A stretch of DNA of 64,000 nt from Micromonospora sp. NBC_01699. GTDB taxonomy: Bacteria > Actinomycetota > Actinomycetes > Mycobacteriales > Micromonosporaceae. How positions within the stretch are numbered: position 1 is the first letter of the stretch; each line of letters begins with the position of its first letter. A program made the translations under genes and the position numbers. Under the pieces are notes generated by a model. It was not told the DNA's origin. It saw only the letters and a list, made by a program, of their open reading frames with translations, and did not search any database. The DNA is taken from the NCBI RefSeq assembly GCF_036250065.1, contig NZ_CP109199.1, forward strand, positions 7,314,001-7,378,000, given 5' to 3'. This document shows positions 44,626 to 53,117 of this stretch, piece by piece.

Positions 44626-46445
44626 GCGCTCTCGTCTCCTTCGGGCTTCGGTGCCTCTTGCGCCGGCTCCGGGGGCAGGTCGGTCTTCTTCTTGCTGGCG
44701 GCTGCGGCGATCCGCTCGGCTCGCAGGTCCGCACGTTGCTGGTGGTAGCCGAGGATGAACTCGGCCTTGTCGGTGAGCACGGCACCGCTCGGGATCGCGT
44801 CGAGCCGCATGAACAGGTCATCGAGCCGCCGCTCGTACGCCTCCGACCAGTTCGGTCGGTGCAGCGGCCCACGGAGCCGCTTGAGCCAGGCGGTGGTGTT
44901 GCGTCGGCCGGAGATGAGCACCACCTGCGGGTTGTCGATGGCCCGGCTGAAGTAACGCTCGGCGAACGTCGTGTTCAGCTTCTGATCGGCGACCCGGAAC
45001 ACGGTTCGTTGCAGGTCGTCCATCACCGCCATGATCCGGCCGGACACGTAGGCCGGGTGCTTTTTGTCCACACTCAAGGTTGGCGTCAGCCTCTCTCGGT
45101 CGTCTTGGCTCAGGTACGGATGGCGGCGCAGGGCGAGCCGGATCAGTCCGGCGCGGGCCGCGTCGAGCCGCCCGTCGAGACGAATCCGGTTGATCACGTG
45201 GTGGAGCAGTTTCGGTGGCAACGGGCGGCCGAGCAGGGCGGCACCGATCAGGCGGTGGAACATGTCCGGCGGGCGATGCTCCCCGGACGCGCCGAACTTC
45301 GTCCAGGACCCGTTGGCCCCGTTACGACCGGCCTCGAACCGCCCGGCCACCCTGGCAAGGTGCGGTATGCCGGGGTAGACCACCTCGCCGGTCCAGGCGT
45401 CCACCATCGGGTAGTCGGCGAACCACTTGCGGATGTTGTCCTGGATGGCGCGAATCGGCTGCTCGACCCAGTCTCGTACCACCACTCGGGCGACGTTGCC
45501 GCCGACCGTCACCGAGCAGTACGTGGAGGAATCGTCAACGCTTCTGTCCGAGCCTGTGGCGGGTCCGGCGAGCATTTCCTGGATCGCGGTCGGATCGGGT
45601 TGCTCGACCCAGGCCCACGGGTCGTAGGTCGAGCCGCCCAGCACCCACCAGGCCAGCCGGGCGTTCTGTCCGGAGAACGCGGTGCTGTGTCGCGGGTCGG
45701 AGAGCAGCCCGGTCAACGCCGTCATGAACTTCAGCCCGCAGTCGGCGCAGATCGGCGTGTTGGTCAGGAACTTTTGCAACTCGTAGCCGTGCACCGCCTC
45801 GTTCATGCTGACGAGCGAGGCACCCTGGGTAGCTCCCGGCAGCCAGCGTTGCGGGATCTGCTGCGGGATCGTCTTCAGCAGGGGCTGGACCTGCCCGCAG
45901 ACCAGGCACATGCCGACCCGCCCGGAACCTTTGCGGTCACCGGCGATACCGGCCCAAAAGCGGATGGCCTGTTCGGTTTCGGCGGCATAGGCGCCGGCCA
46001 CCCGGAACGTGATCAGGTCGGGCCGGGCCCAGCCGTCGGGCGGTTCGAGCTTGCGATCGTGGCCGTCCCGGTAGAACGCGGCGATGGCGGGGCCCGGTCC
46101 GGTCGGCTCGGCCGCTGCCCACTGGTCGATCAGCTCACGGAACGCGTCGTACTGTTTCGCCACCCGTTCGGGCTTTGCGCCCTCGGAGAGCCAGCCGAAG
46201 ACGTACTCGCCGTTGTCGACTCCGAGCACGGGGGCAATCCCCACGGTACGGGTGACGGCCGGCACCAGGCGCAGGGTGCCGTACTTCCGCTGCGGATCGG
46301 TCGGCTCCGCCGTGTTGACGAAGTCGCCGGTGGGAGTGCCGTCAGCGCTGAGGTTGAGGATCCAGCGCACCGCCTTGCGGGCGTAGAACGGTGGGATCAC
46401 GTCGTCGCTGGTCTCGGCGTACTCGACCAGGCGTTGCAGGAGCAC
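44622..46445 (-). CDS. cas8c: Cascade large subunit Cas8c (Csd1, type I-C)
   Basis: A 607-residue large subunit expected to recognise the PAM and recruit Cas3. The start LLQRLVEYAETSDDVIPPFY is the typical Csd1 opening. A zinc-binding pair CLVCGQ ... CADCG lies in the middle and IRLDGRLDAARAGLIRLALRR near the C-terminal part. In type I-C an internal start often yields a small Cas11 subunit; the gene is long enough for this, but I cannot identify the site with confidence. GTG 46445 overlaps the cas5 stop by one base. Confidence 0.95.
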   Translation of the reverse strand: MLLQRLVEYAETSDDVIPPFYARKAVRWILNLSADGTPTGDFVNTAEPTDPQRKYGTLRLVPAVTRTVGIAPVLGVDNGEYVFGWLSEGAKPERVAKQYDAFRELIDQWAAAEPTGPGPAIAAFYRDGHDRKLEPPDGWARPDLITFRVAGAYAAETEQAIRFWAGIAGDRKGSGRVGMCLVCGQVQPLLKTIPQQIPQRWLPGATQGASLVSMNEAVHGYELQKFLTNTPICADCGLKFMTALTGLLSDPRHSTAFSGQNARLAWWVLGGSTYDPWAWVEQPDPTAIQEMLAGPATGSDRSVDDSSTYCSVTVGGNVARVVVRDWVEQPIRAIQDNIRKWFADYPMVDAWTGEVVYPGIPHLARVAGRFEAGRNGANGSWTKFGASGEHRPPDMFHRLIGAALLGRPLPPKLLHHVINRIRLDGRLDAARAGLIRLALRRHPYLSQDDRERLTPTLSVDKKHPAYVSGRIMAVMDDLQRTVFRVADQKLNTTFAERYFSRAIDNPQVVLISGRRNTTAWLKRLRGPLHRPNWSEAYERRLDDLFMRLDAIPSGAVLTDKAEFILGYHQQRADLRAERIAAAASKKKTDLPPEPAQEAPKPEGDESA

Positions 46446-47143
46446 TAGGCCACCAGACCTTCGGGCAGTGCCAGCTCGATTCCGTGCTCCGGGACGGCGA
46501 GGACCCCGTCGATGACACGGGCGGCGAACCACTCCATCCGGGGCTGACCGCCCTTACCGTCCCGGTGGATGGAGTGCAGCATGATGCCGACCTCCTCGTT
46601 GACGTGCGCTCGCTCCGTGTCGTCCGGCCAGCCGAACTCGGCACTGAACTCCCGCACGCCCAGGTACGGCTGCTGGAAGCAGGCGCCCTTACGCACCCGC
46701 CGCCGCAACTGGTCCCGGTACGCCGCCACCGACTTGTCGGCGTGCGCCGCAAGCTCGATATGGGCGTGGATCCGGTACGCCACATCGCGCAGGCACACCG
46801 CGTTGCGCTGGTCCCGCCGGGCCGCCGTGTCGACCCGCCGGGATCCCTTGATCGCCTCGGCCAGGGGCGCGACGTCCGAGGTCTCGTTGCGCCGGATGGT
46901 GAACTGCTTGATCGGCTTCAGCACCTCGATCGCGACGATCCGGTAGCGCATCTCGGGCTTCCAGAAGATCGCTTCCAGTACGCCAACCGCGGCCGACGGT
47001 GTCATCACCGGGTAGGTGACCCGTTCGACCTTCAACTCTGGCCGAGAGAACAGCGCCGCCTCGGCGCTGACCTGCACCACCACCGGCAGATCCCCCTCGG
47101 GACTCCGCCGCAGCGTCACCCCGTTGACCACTTCCGCTGTCAC
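46445..47143 (-). CDS. cas5c: crRNA-processing Cascade protein Cas5 (Cas5c/d, type I-C)
   Basis: A 232-residue RAMP that, in type I-C, replaces Cas6 as the pre-crRNA endonuclease and stays on the 5' handle. FSRPELKVERVTYPVMTPSAAVGVLEAIFWKPEMRYRI is the family's N-terminal pattern, with later IHRDGKGGQPRMEWFAARVIDGVL. GTG 47143 follows GGAGG by 8 bp; an upstream TTG is less likely. First gene of the tight cas5-cas2 run. Confidence 0.93.
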   Translation of the reverse strand: MTAEVVNGVTLRRSPEGDLPVVVQVSAEAALFSRPELKVERVTYPVMTPSAAVGVLEAIFWKPEMRYRIVAIEVLKPIKQFTIRRNETSDVAPLAEAIKGSRRVDTAARRDQRNAVCLRDVAYRIHAHIELAAHADKSVAAYRDQLRRRVRKGACFQQPYLGVREFSAEFGWPDDTERAHVNEEVGIMLHSIHRDGKGGQPRMEWFAARVIDGVLAVPEHGIELALPEGLVA

Positions 47144-47900
47144 AGACCCGACCTCCAGATCAGGGATCAACGCGCGTCAGGACGGCGCCTACTCGCTACA
47201 CGACCACTCATACACCACAAGATTCATGCGCTGTAAGACTGGATGATGGGTACGACAATTTTCAGAAGACCATCATCATGATCGACAACGTTTCATAACA
47301 GGCGTCACGCAGACCCGCTTGTCGGCTTCCCGACTATTGCAAATCCCGAGCGTAACCTCAACCGACCAACGGCCGACGCACGGTCTGTCGACTTAGCCAG
47401 GAAGACAACGATCGGTCAACCCCATATCCAGAAAGGACGGACAGCGTGTGCGTCGGCCCGAACGACGCACGGACCGATGCCCCGTCGACCTCCAGGCCAA
47501 CTTCATTGCAGCGCAACGCACCGCATTCACAACGTTTCGACCCTCGACGCACGAAGCTTCGCCGCAGGCGCCCCTCGACTAGTGGACGCATGAAGATCAC
47601 TGGGGGACAGACCGGCGCCGACTAGCGAGCCCACGACGCTGCCTCCCAGCTCACAAACCTTAGCCCAACCCCCTACCTAGATGATGGTGTCAATCTAGGA
47701 TTCGTTGTAAATGCAGTGTCCTGCGAAGCAATAGCGATCCACGGTTGCCGAATGCTCACACTGTGTGCCATCCTGTTTGCCATCTAGCCGGATTGGCGGT
47801 GACGACCATGACTTGAGGGACCCGAATAAGAGGCGGTCCGCTGCACGAACAGCGGACCGCCAGCTCCCACCACAAAGTCCCAGAGCAGTAAGGAGATTTC
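47144..47900. other. Intergenic region upstream of cas5
   Basis: About 750 bp with no convincing gene. It is AT-richer than the chromosome, particularly at 47240-47350 and 47640-47790. It must hold the promoter of the cas5-cas2 run and that of the small membrane protein gene. Apart from the hairpin at 47832-47861 I see no clear repeats. Confidence 0.5.
47832..47861. terminator. Perfect 12-bp hairpin upstream of the small membrane protein gene
   Basis: GGCGGTCCGCTG (47832-47843) pairs fully with 47850-47861 around the loop CACGAA. It lies 39 bp before ATG 47901, so it is either a terminator of something to its left or a structured 5' leader. Confidence 0.55.
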
Positions 47901-48107
47901 ATGAGCTTGAATCAGGTTCCCCGCAGCCTGCCGCCTGATCCCCCACAACATCCGGCCGACCCCGAAGGCTTGCCACCCCGCTGGGCTCTGATCGTGAGCC
48001 TTAGCATTGCCGTCGGACTAGCCATAGGAGGTACCACAGGTGCTGCGGCAGGAGTCTTCGCAGGGATCGTCACCCTCGGTGTACTGCATCGCGTGTTGAG
48101 GCGGTAG
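47901..48107 (+). CDS. Small membrane protein inserted between cas5 and cas3
   Basis: A 68-residue protein: Pro-rich soluble start (NQVPRSLPPDPPQHPADPEG), then one or two hydrophobic segments (RWALIVSLSIAVGLAIGGTTGAAAGVFAGIVTLGVLHRVL) rich in Gly and Ala, and a basic end. It has a strong ribosome site, AAGGAGAT, before ATG 47901. It runs against the cas genes and is framed by two strong hairpins, so it is an independent unit. No known family recognised. A defence-related or phage-derived role can only be guessed. Confidence 0.6.
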   Translation: MSLNQVPRSLPPDPPQHPADPEGLPPRWALIVSLSIAVGLAIGGTTGAAAGVFAGIVTLGVLHRVLRR

Positions 48108-48111
48108 GAAT

Positions 48112-48164
48112 CTGAGTTGTCGGTTGGGCGAGACATGCGGATGCTCGCCCAACCGACAACTCAG
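48112..48164. terminator. Perfect 21-bp hairpin between the small gene and cas3
   Basis: 48112-48132 and 48144-48164 are perfect complements around an 11-nt loop. It sits 4 bp past the small gene's stop and 31 bp past the convergent cas3 stop, as a bidirectional terminator would. Confidence 0.8.
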
Positions 48165-48195
48165 CTACTACATCAGCTCATTCCGGCTCCCGGCA

Positions 48196-50466
48196 TTACA
48201 GGACAAAGCACTCTAGGTTAGGATCGAGTTCGATTCCCGTGCGTTGGTCGTACTCGCCGCACCACTCGGCCAGCGCGCCACGATGCACATCGGTGCCGAG
48301 GATCGGTTTCATCAGCGCGCTCACACCCGGCTTCCTCAGCGCGCTCTGATGCACGTTGGTCGTGTACGGCTGGAGGAGCCGCAACTTCGCCATGTCGGGG
48401 ACCGGCGAGTTTCGCAGCTCTTCCACCACCCGCTCAACCTCAAGCTGCTTTTCCGGGGTCTCCGCGCCCTGTGGCGTCACTACGGCGACACCGCCATCAT
48501 CGATCATCCGGAACGCCAACTTCGGGTCGCGCCGATTTTTACCGGCCTCCACCATCGGGCCGTCAGAGACGGTCTCGAACTCCCACCGGGCACGAGCCTT
48601 CTGGATCAACTGCCCGACGTGCTGCGCATCCGCCAGGTTGAGCGCGTCGTACACGTCCCGGTAGTAACGCTCCAACGCGGCAAGGTCGTCGGGATCGTTC
48701 TTGTCCTGCCCAAAATGCTGGTCGGCGCACCCGATCAGGGTCTTGTACGTCGGCGGGTGGCTCCCGTCCTCCGGCGCGAAGATCACCACTCGACCACCCT
48801 GCGGGAGCCGCCCTTCCCGGTTCGCCCGCCCAGCGGCCTGGAGCAACGAATCCGCCGGTGCCATCGCCCGGAACACCACCGGGAAATCCACGTCCATCCC
48901 GGCCTCGATGAGCTGGGTGGAGACGAGCAGCACCCGCTCACCGTCCTTGAGCATCCGCCGTACCCGTGTCAGCACCCGTTGCCGATGGTCCGGACACATC
49001 CGGGTGGACAGATGCCAGGCCACGCCCTCCGGCTCGGTGTCTCGCCAATGGTCGAAGACGGTCTTGGCGTTCGCGGTGGTGTTGACGACCACCAGCGCCG
49101 CTGGCTCGGCCGCCGCCTGCTCGGCGATGCCGGACAGGGTCGGCCTTGGCTCGTCGAGCTGCCAGTCGAACCGTACCCGTCGCAGGTCTTTGACCAGCTT
49201 GGGCGTGTCGTGGATCAGGTCGGTGCACGGTACGCCCTTGAATTCGTCCAGGGCCCAGAAGCTCGGTTGGGTCGCGGAGGAGAGCAGCACGGTCGCGCCG
49301 AAGTGCTGGACCAGCAGCCGCAACCCGTCGAGGATCGGTGCGAGCATCGGGTGTGGCAGTGCCTGGACCTCGTCCAACACGATCACCGAATTGGCGAGTC
49401 GGTGCACCCGCCGCATCGCAGCGGGCTTGCGCGCGTAGAGCGACTCGAACAGCCGGACGAACGTCGTGACGACAAACGGCGCATCCCAGTTCTCGGCCGC
49501 CAGCCGGGCCCAACGCCTGGCCGCCTCGTCGTCGAAGTTGGCCTGGCTGTGGTGCTCCAGGACAACCGGCTCCGCCCCGTCCTCATCGAGCATCCGTCGA
49601 TAGACGGCGGCATTCTGCTCGGTGATGGTGAGAAACGGTACGGCGACGATGACCCGCTGTTTGCCGTACTTCGCCGCGTGCCGGAGCGCGAACCCGGCAC
49701 CCGCGAGAGTCTTGCCCGCCCCGGTCGGTGCGCCCAGTCGAAACACCCCCGGCCGATTCTCGGCCGCACCCAGGCAGTCCGCGTAGACCCGTTCACGGAG
49801 TACGCCGATCGGCGTGTTCCCACGTCCGGCCACCTCGTCGCCCCGGCGCTGCTCGAACAACTTGTGGAGGCGCTCGAAGTCGGCATCGTCACGGACCTGC
49901 GGCCCGGAGAGCTGCCGGAAGTGAGCGCTGGTGTCGAGGCTGTCCGCGTCCACCAGGGCGCTGTAACACAGCCGCAGCGCCATCTCCCCCACCAGCGGGT
50001 CCCGCCATGCCTCGGGTACGAACCCGGCCAGGCTGGCCGGCAGGTCCGGCAGCAGCCCGGACAGCTCGGTCTCGGCCGAGGCGATGTGCTCCGAATACCT
50101 GACAAGCCGTTTCTTCAGTTCGCCGGTTAGCCGTGGACCGTCGACCAGGCCGCCATGGTGGCCGTAGATCCCGTTCGCGAAGCCGCCGAGCCCCCGCTCC
50201 CCGGCGATCCGGGTGCCCAGTGCCTTGTGGTCGATGCCCACCGCCGTACCGGTGTTCGCCACCGCCGCCAATTTGTCCTGCCATCCGCAGGCGGCTTTGC
50301 CCACGTCGTGCAGCGCCCCCAACCAGTACGCCACGTCGCCGCCGCCGAAGGGCGCCGCGAACCGTTTGGCCAGCTCGGCGGTGCCCCGAAGATGGTCCGC
50401 GAGGCCGTGCCACCGCGGAATTCCCGGGGCAGGGCTGTGCGCCCAGAGCGGCCGACCAGCTGACAT
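48196..50466 (-). CDS. cas3: CRISPR-associated helicase-nuclease Cas3 (type I-C)
   Basis: A 756-residue effector that Cascade recruits to unwind and degrade target DNA. The N-terminal HD nuclease has HGLADHLRGTAELA, the HD pair in LGALHDVGKAA and the later GHHGG. The SF2 helicase follows with Walker A LGAPTGAGKT, the DEVQ box (VIVLDEVQALPHPML), SATQP and the C-terminal motifs VSTQLIEAGMDVDFP and QAAGRANREG. All motifs look intact. It is separated from cas5 by about 1 kb, so it has its own promoter, probably in 50467-50588. Confidence 0.96.
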   Translation of the reverse strand: MSAGRPLWAHSPAPGIPRWHGLADHLRGTAELAKRFAAPFGGGDVAYWLGALHDVGKAACGWQDKLAAVANTGTAVGIDHKALGTRIAGERGLGGFANGIYGHHGGLVDGPRLTGELKKRLVRYSEHIASAETELSGLLPDLPASLAGFVPEAWRDPLVGEMALRLCYSALVDADSLDTSAHFRQLSGPQVRDDADFERLHKLFEQRRGDEVAGRGNTPIGVLRERVYADCLGAAENRPGVFRLGAPTGAGKTLAGAGFALRHAAKYGKQRVIVAVPFLTITEQNAAVYRRMLDEDGAEPVVLEHHSQANFDDEAARRWARLAAENWDAPFVVTTFVRLFESLYARKPAAMRRVHRLANSVIVLDEVQALPHPMLAPILDGLRLLVQHFGATVLLSSATQPSFWALDEFKGVPCTDLIHDTPKLVKDLRRVRFDWQLDEPRPTLSGIAEQAAAEPAALVVVNTTANAKTVFDHWRDTEPEGVAWHLSTRMCPDHRQRVLTRVRRMLKDGERVLLVSTQLIEAGMDVDFPVVFRAMAPADSLLQAAGRANREGRLPQGGRVVIFAPEDGSHPPTYKTLIGCADQHFGQDKNDPDDLAALERYYRDVYDALNLADAQHVGQLIQKARARWEFETVSDGPMVEAGKNRRDPKLAFRMIDDGGVAVVTPQGAETPEKQLEVERVVEELRNSPVPDMAKLRLLQPYTTNVHQSALRKPGVSALMKPILGTDVHRGALAEWCGEYDQRTGIELDPNLECFVL

Positions 50467-50588
50467 GAACGATCCTCACGGACGGAAGGGACGGAACGGG
50501 CGGAGTCGGATCAGCCCGCCCATCCAATCGGAGACGTTCGGCACGCTCAAGCCCCGACCGCCCACTGTCGAGTAACCGTCACCGGTCC

Positions 50589-51737
50589 TCAGCGGGGCGC
50601 GACCGACAGCTGTCGCCCGGCCAGCTCGGGTGGGAGCGGGAGGTGCAGCAGTTCGTTGCCCGCCATGTCGATCTGGATCGCGATCGGATCCCCGCCACCG
50701 TCGGTCACGTACGCCAGCCGGTCGTCGGCCGTCCAGAAGGCGTCCGCGCTGGGCAGCTTTCCCAGCACCGTACCGGCGGTGGCGTCGACGAGCAGCGGCT
50801 CCTGTTCCTGGATCACCACGGAATCACCGTCCGGTGACCACGAGTACGGTCCGGCCACGTCGCCCTTGATCGGCAGGAACCGGGTCGGCTGGCCGGTGTC
50901 GACCGAGAAGAGCTGGAGCCCGCGCCGTGGGGGTCGGGCATCCTTCGTGCGCTCCACCGTCAGATCGGTCTGCTGGAGCGCGATCTCCCTGCCGTCCGGC
51001 AGCCAGGTGAACTGGCAGTAGTCGGTGCAGGGATAGGTCGTCTCGTCGGCCAGGAACTGGCGTACCTGCCGGGTCGCGGCGGTGAGGATGACGGCGCCGA
51101 GGCTGCCCACCGGCTGCTCGCCCACGACCGTCAGCAGCAGTTTGCCGCCGTCCGGCGACCACTGCGGATCGACGTTGTGGGTGCCGGTCCGGACCCAGTC
51201 GATCGTACCGGTCGAGACGTCCAGCAGCCCGGTCTCGCCCCGTCGGTCATAGTCGTAGACGGCGGCGAGGTTGCCGCTCGGCGCCGCCCACAGCTCGTCG
51301 TAGGCGCTGTAGGAGACGTACGCGTTCCGTGCGCGGTCGAGCACGTAGGCGGGTTGGCGCGGGGAGCCGGTGGTGGTCGCGCCGGTCATCACCCAGCCGT
51401 CGGTGAGTCCGAGCGGCCGGTTCCGCCACGCACTGCCCGCCTCCGGCGCGGGCGGTCGCGACGGCGACACGGGAAGCCTGGTCGAGCGATCGGACGGCGG
51501 GGCGACGATGTGTGGTCCGGTGGGCTGCGGCTCCGAACCGGGGCGCAGCCAGAGGAAGGGTGCCGCGATCACCCCGAACGCGACCATTCCGGCGGCGACG
51601 GCGCCGACGAGGCGGCGGCGTTGCCGTACCCGGCGGCTCCGGGCCATCGCGAGCGGCGCCAGGTCGATCACGGTACGGGCTTCACCGGCCAGTCCGCGTA
51701 CGGCCCGCCGCAGGGCCTCGTCAGTCGCGTGGCTCAT
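50589..51737 (-). CDS. Membrane-anchored propeller-like protein paired with the ECF sigma factor
   Basis: About 382 residues. A 45-residue cytoplasmic N terminus (SHATDEALRRAVRGLAGEA) precedes one membrane helix (LVGAVAAGMVAFGVIAAPFLWL). The extracytoplasmic domain has TolB/WD40-type blade motifs (VDPQWSPDGGKLLLTVV, FTWLPDGREIALQ, YSWSPDGDSVVIQ). ATG 51737 overlaps the sigma-factor stop (ATGA). The arrangement suits a sensor or anti-sigma partner, but the usual zinc-binding anti-sigma motif is not visible, so the role is inferred. Confidence 0.82.
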   Translation of the reverse strand: MSHATDEALRRAVRGLAGEARTVIDLAPLAMARSRRVRQRRRLVGAVAAGMVAFGVIAAPFLWLRPGSEPQPTGPHIVAPPSDRSTRLPVSPSRPPAPEAGSAWRNRPLGLTDGWVMTGATTTGSPRQPAYVLDRARNAYVSYSAYDELWAAPSGNLAAVYDYDRRGETGLLDVSTGTIDWVRTGTHNVDPQWSPDGGKLLLTVVGEQPVGSLGAVILTAATRQVRQFLADETTYPCTDYCQFTWLPDGREIALQQTDLTVERTKDARPPRRGLQLFSVDTGQPTRFLPIKGDVAGPYSWSPDGDSVVIQEQEPLLVDATAGTVLGKLPSADAFWTADDRLAYVTDGGGDPIAIQIDMAGNELLHLPLPPELAGRQLSVAPR

Positions 51738-52306
51738 CGCGCCGTCTCCCAACGGGTCCGAGGATCGGTGCGTTCGGTCTGCCTGTGCTGCTGAGTCGGG
51801 TCGTCCCGGCTGGTCAGGGTGTCGAAGGCGGGCACCAGGTCCCGCAGTTTGCTCAGGGCCCGGGAGGACTGGCTCGCCACCGTGCCGACCCGGCAGCCGA
51901 GCAGCGCGGCGGTCTGTTCCACGCTGAGGTCTTCGAGGTAGCGCAGCACCAGGACCGCCCGCTGCCGGGGTGGCAGGAGCTTCAGCGCCTCGCGCAACAT
52001 CATCTGCAACACGGCGTCGTCGGCGGTGTCGCGACCGGACGCGGGTTCCGGGGTGGCCGTGAGCGGCACCTCCGGTCGCCGCTTGCGGCGCCGCCAGCCG
52101 GAGACCTGGTCGTTGTAGAGGATCCGGCGTACGTACGGCTCGGCGTCGCCACGAATCTTCGGCCAGCGGGCGTACGCCTTGGCCAGTGCGTCCTGGAGCA
52201 GATCCTCGGCGGCGTACTGGTCACCGGCGAGGGCGTACGCGACCCGCAGCAGAGCCTGACCGCGTTCGCTGACGAATGCGGTGAACTCGCGTTCGGAACC
52301 CTCCAC
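51734..52306 (-). CDS. RNA polymerase sigma factor, ECF SigE-like
   Basis: A 190-residue group-IV sigma factor. Region 2 (FTAFVSERGQALLRVAYALAGDQYAAEDLLQDALAKAYARWPKI) and region 4 (MLREALKLLPPRQRAVLVLRYLEDLSVEQTAALLGCRVGTVASQSSRALSKLRDL) are complete. The type is the actinobacterial SigE-family subgroup typically followed by a membrane protein, as here. GTG 52306 follows GGAGGTGGGCT. The regulon is unknown. Confidence 0.93.
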   Translation of the reverse strand: MEGSEREFTAFVSERGQALLRVAYALAGDQYAAEDLLQDALAKAYARWPKIRGDAEPYVRRILYNDQVSGWRRRKRRPEVPLTATPEPASGRDTADDAVLQMMLREALKLLPPRQRAVLVLRYLEDLSVEQTAALLGCRVGTVASQSSRALSKLRDLVPAFDTLTSRDDPTQQHRQTERTDPRTRWETAR

Positions 52307-52383
52307 AGCCCACCTCCGCCACTACGACGCTGGCAGACCGGGAAAGTTTGCTCACCCCGCGAAGACCGGTTCCTCGGGAAGGT

Positions 52384-52920
52384 TCAGCTCATCATGGCGA
52401 GCAGTTTGGTGACCGTGTTCCAGTTGCGGGCGGTAGCGGCGCAGCCGAGTCGCTTTTCGAAGAACGCGTACGTCAGTTTCGCCGTCTGCTGCCCGGCCGG
52501 GTACCAGACGTAGACCTCCCGCTCCCCGACCCCGCACTCCTCGGGCGCGTACGCGGTGAAGTCGATGGCGGCGAGCTTCGCCGGATCGGGGCGCTCGGCG
52601 AGGAAGCAGACCAGCAGCCTCGACGGTTCGTCGGTCCGGTCCGGCAGCGGGTTGTCGGCCACGATCCGGGCCAGCTCGGCCCGGTCCCGCACCACACACC
52701 TGATGCTGCGCCCGAGTTCCGCCTCGATCGCCCGCTCGATCTCGGTGGCCAGCTTCGCCGGATCGGTCCCGCCGGTACGGAACACCGCGTTGCCGCTCTG
52801 CAACAGCGTCGCGACGTCGGTGTAGCCGAGCCCGGTCAGCAGTGCCCGCAGGTCCGCCATGGCGACCCGGTTGTTGCGGCCGACGTTGATGCCTCGCAGC
52901 AGCACCGCGTACGACTTCAC
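52384..52920 (-). CDS. DUF1697 domain protein
   Basis: A 178-residue DUF1697 protein. The family opening is clear (YAVLLRGINVGRNNRVAMADLRALLTGLGYTDVATLLQSGNAVF), and so is the end (KLTYAFFEKRLGCAATARNWNTVTKLLAM). Cytoplasmic, function unknown. It lies upstream of the sigma factor on the same strand with a 77-bp gap. Confidence 0.93.
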   Translation of the reverse strand: MKSYAVLLRGINVGRNNRVAMADLRALLTGLGYTDVATLLQSGNAVFRTGGTDPAKLATEIERAIEAELGRSIRCVVRDRAELARIVADNPLPDRTDEPSRLLVCFLAERPDPAKLAAIDFTAYAPEECGVGEREVYVWYPAGQQTAKLTYAFFEKRLGCAATARNWNTVTKLLAMMS

Positions 52921-53117
52921 CCGAGCCTCCCCCGACGACGCCCACCGATCCTGCCCCGAACCGTATCGGACCAGGCTGACATCGGGCTCGGGGCACCACC
53001 GGACCGACCGCTCGGTGACATCCCGGAGTTCCCCCCGAAGCGCTCCGACAGCCCTTCAGCCGAGCGGTTCTTCCGTGCTCGACTGGCCGCTCATCCATCG
53101 ATCGGAGCTGTTGCCGC

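Noticed and set aside
47358-47600. An 80-codon minus-strand frame upstream of cas5
   Set aside because: No ribosome site, no recognisable pattern and an unusual composition; left as non-coding.
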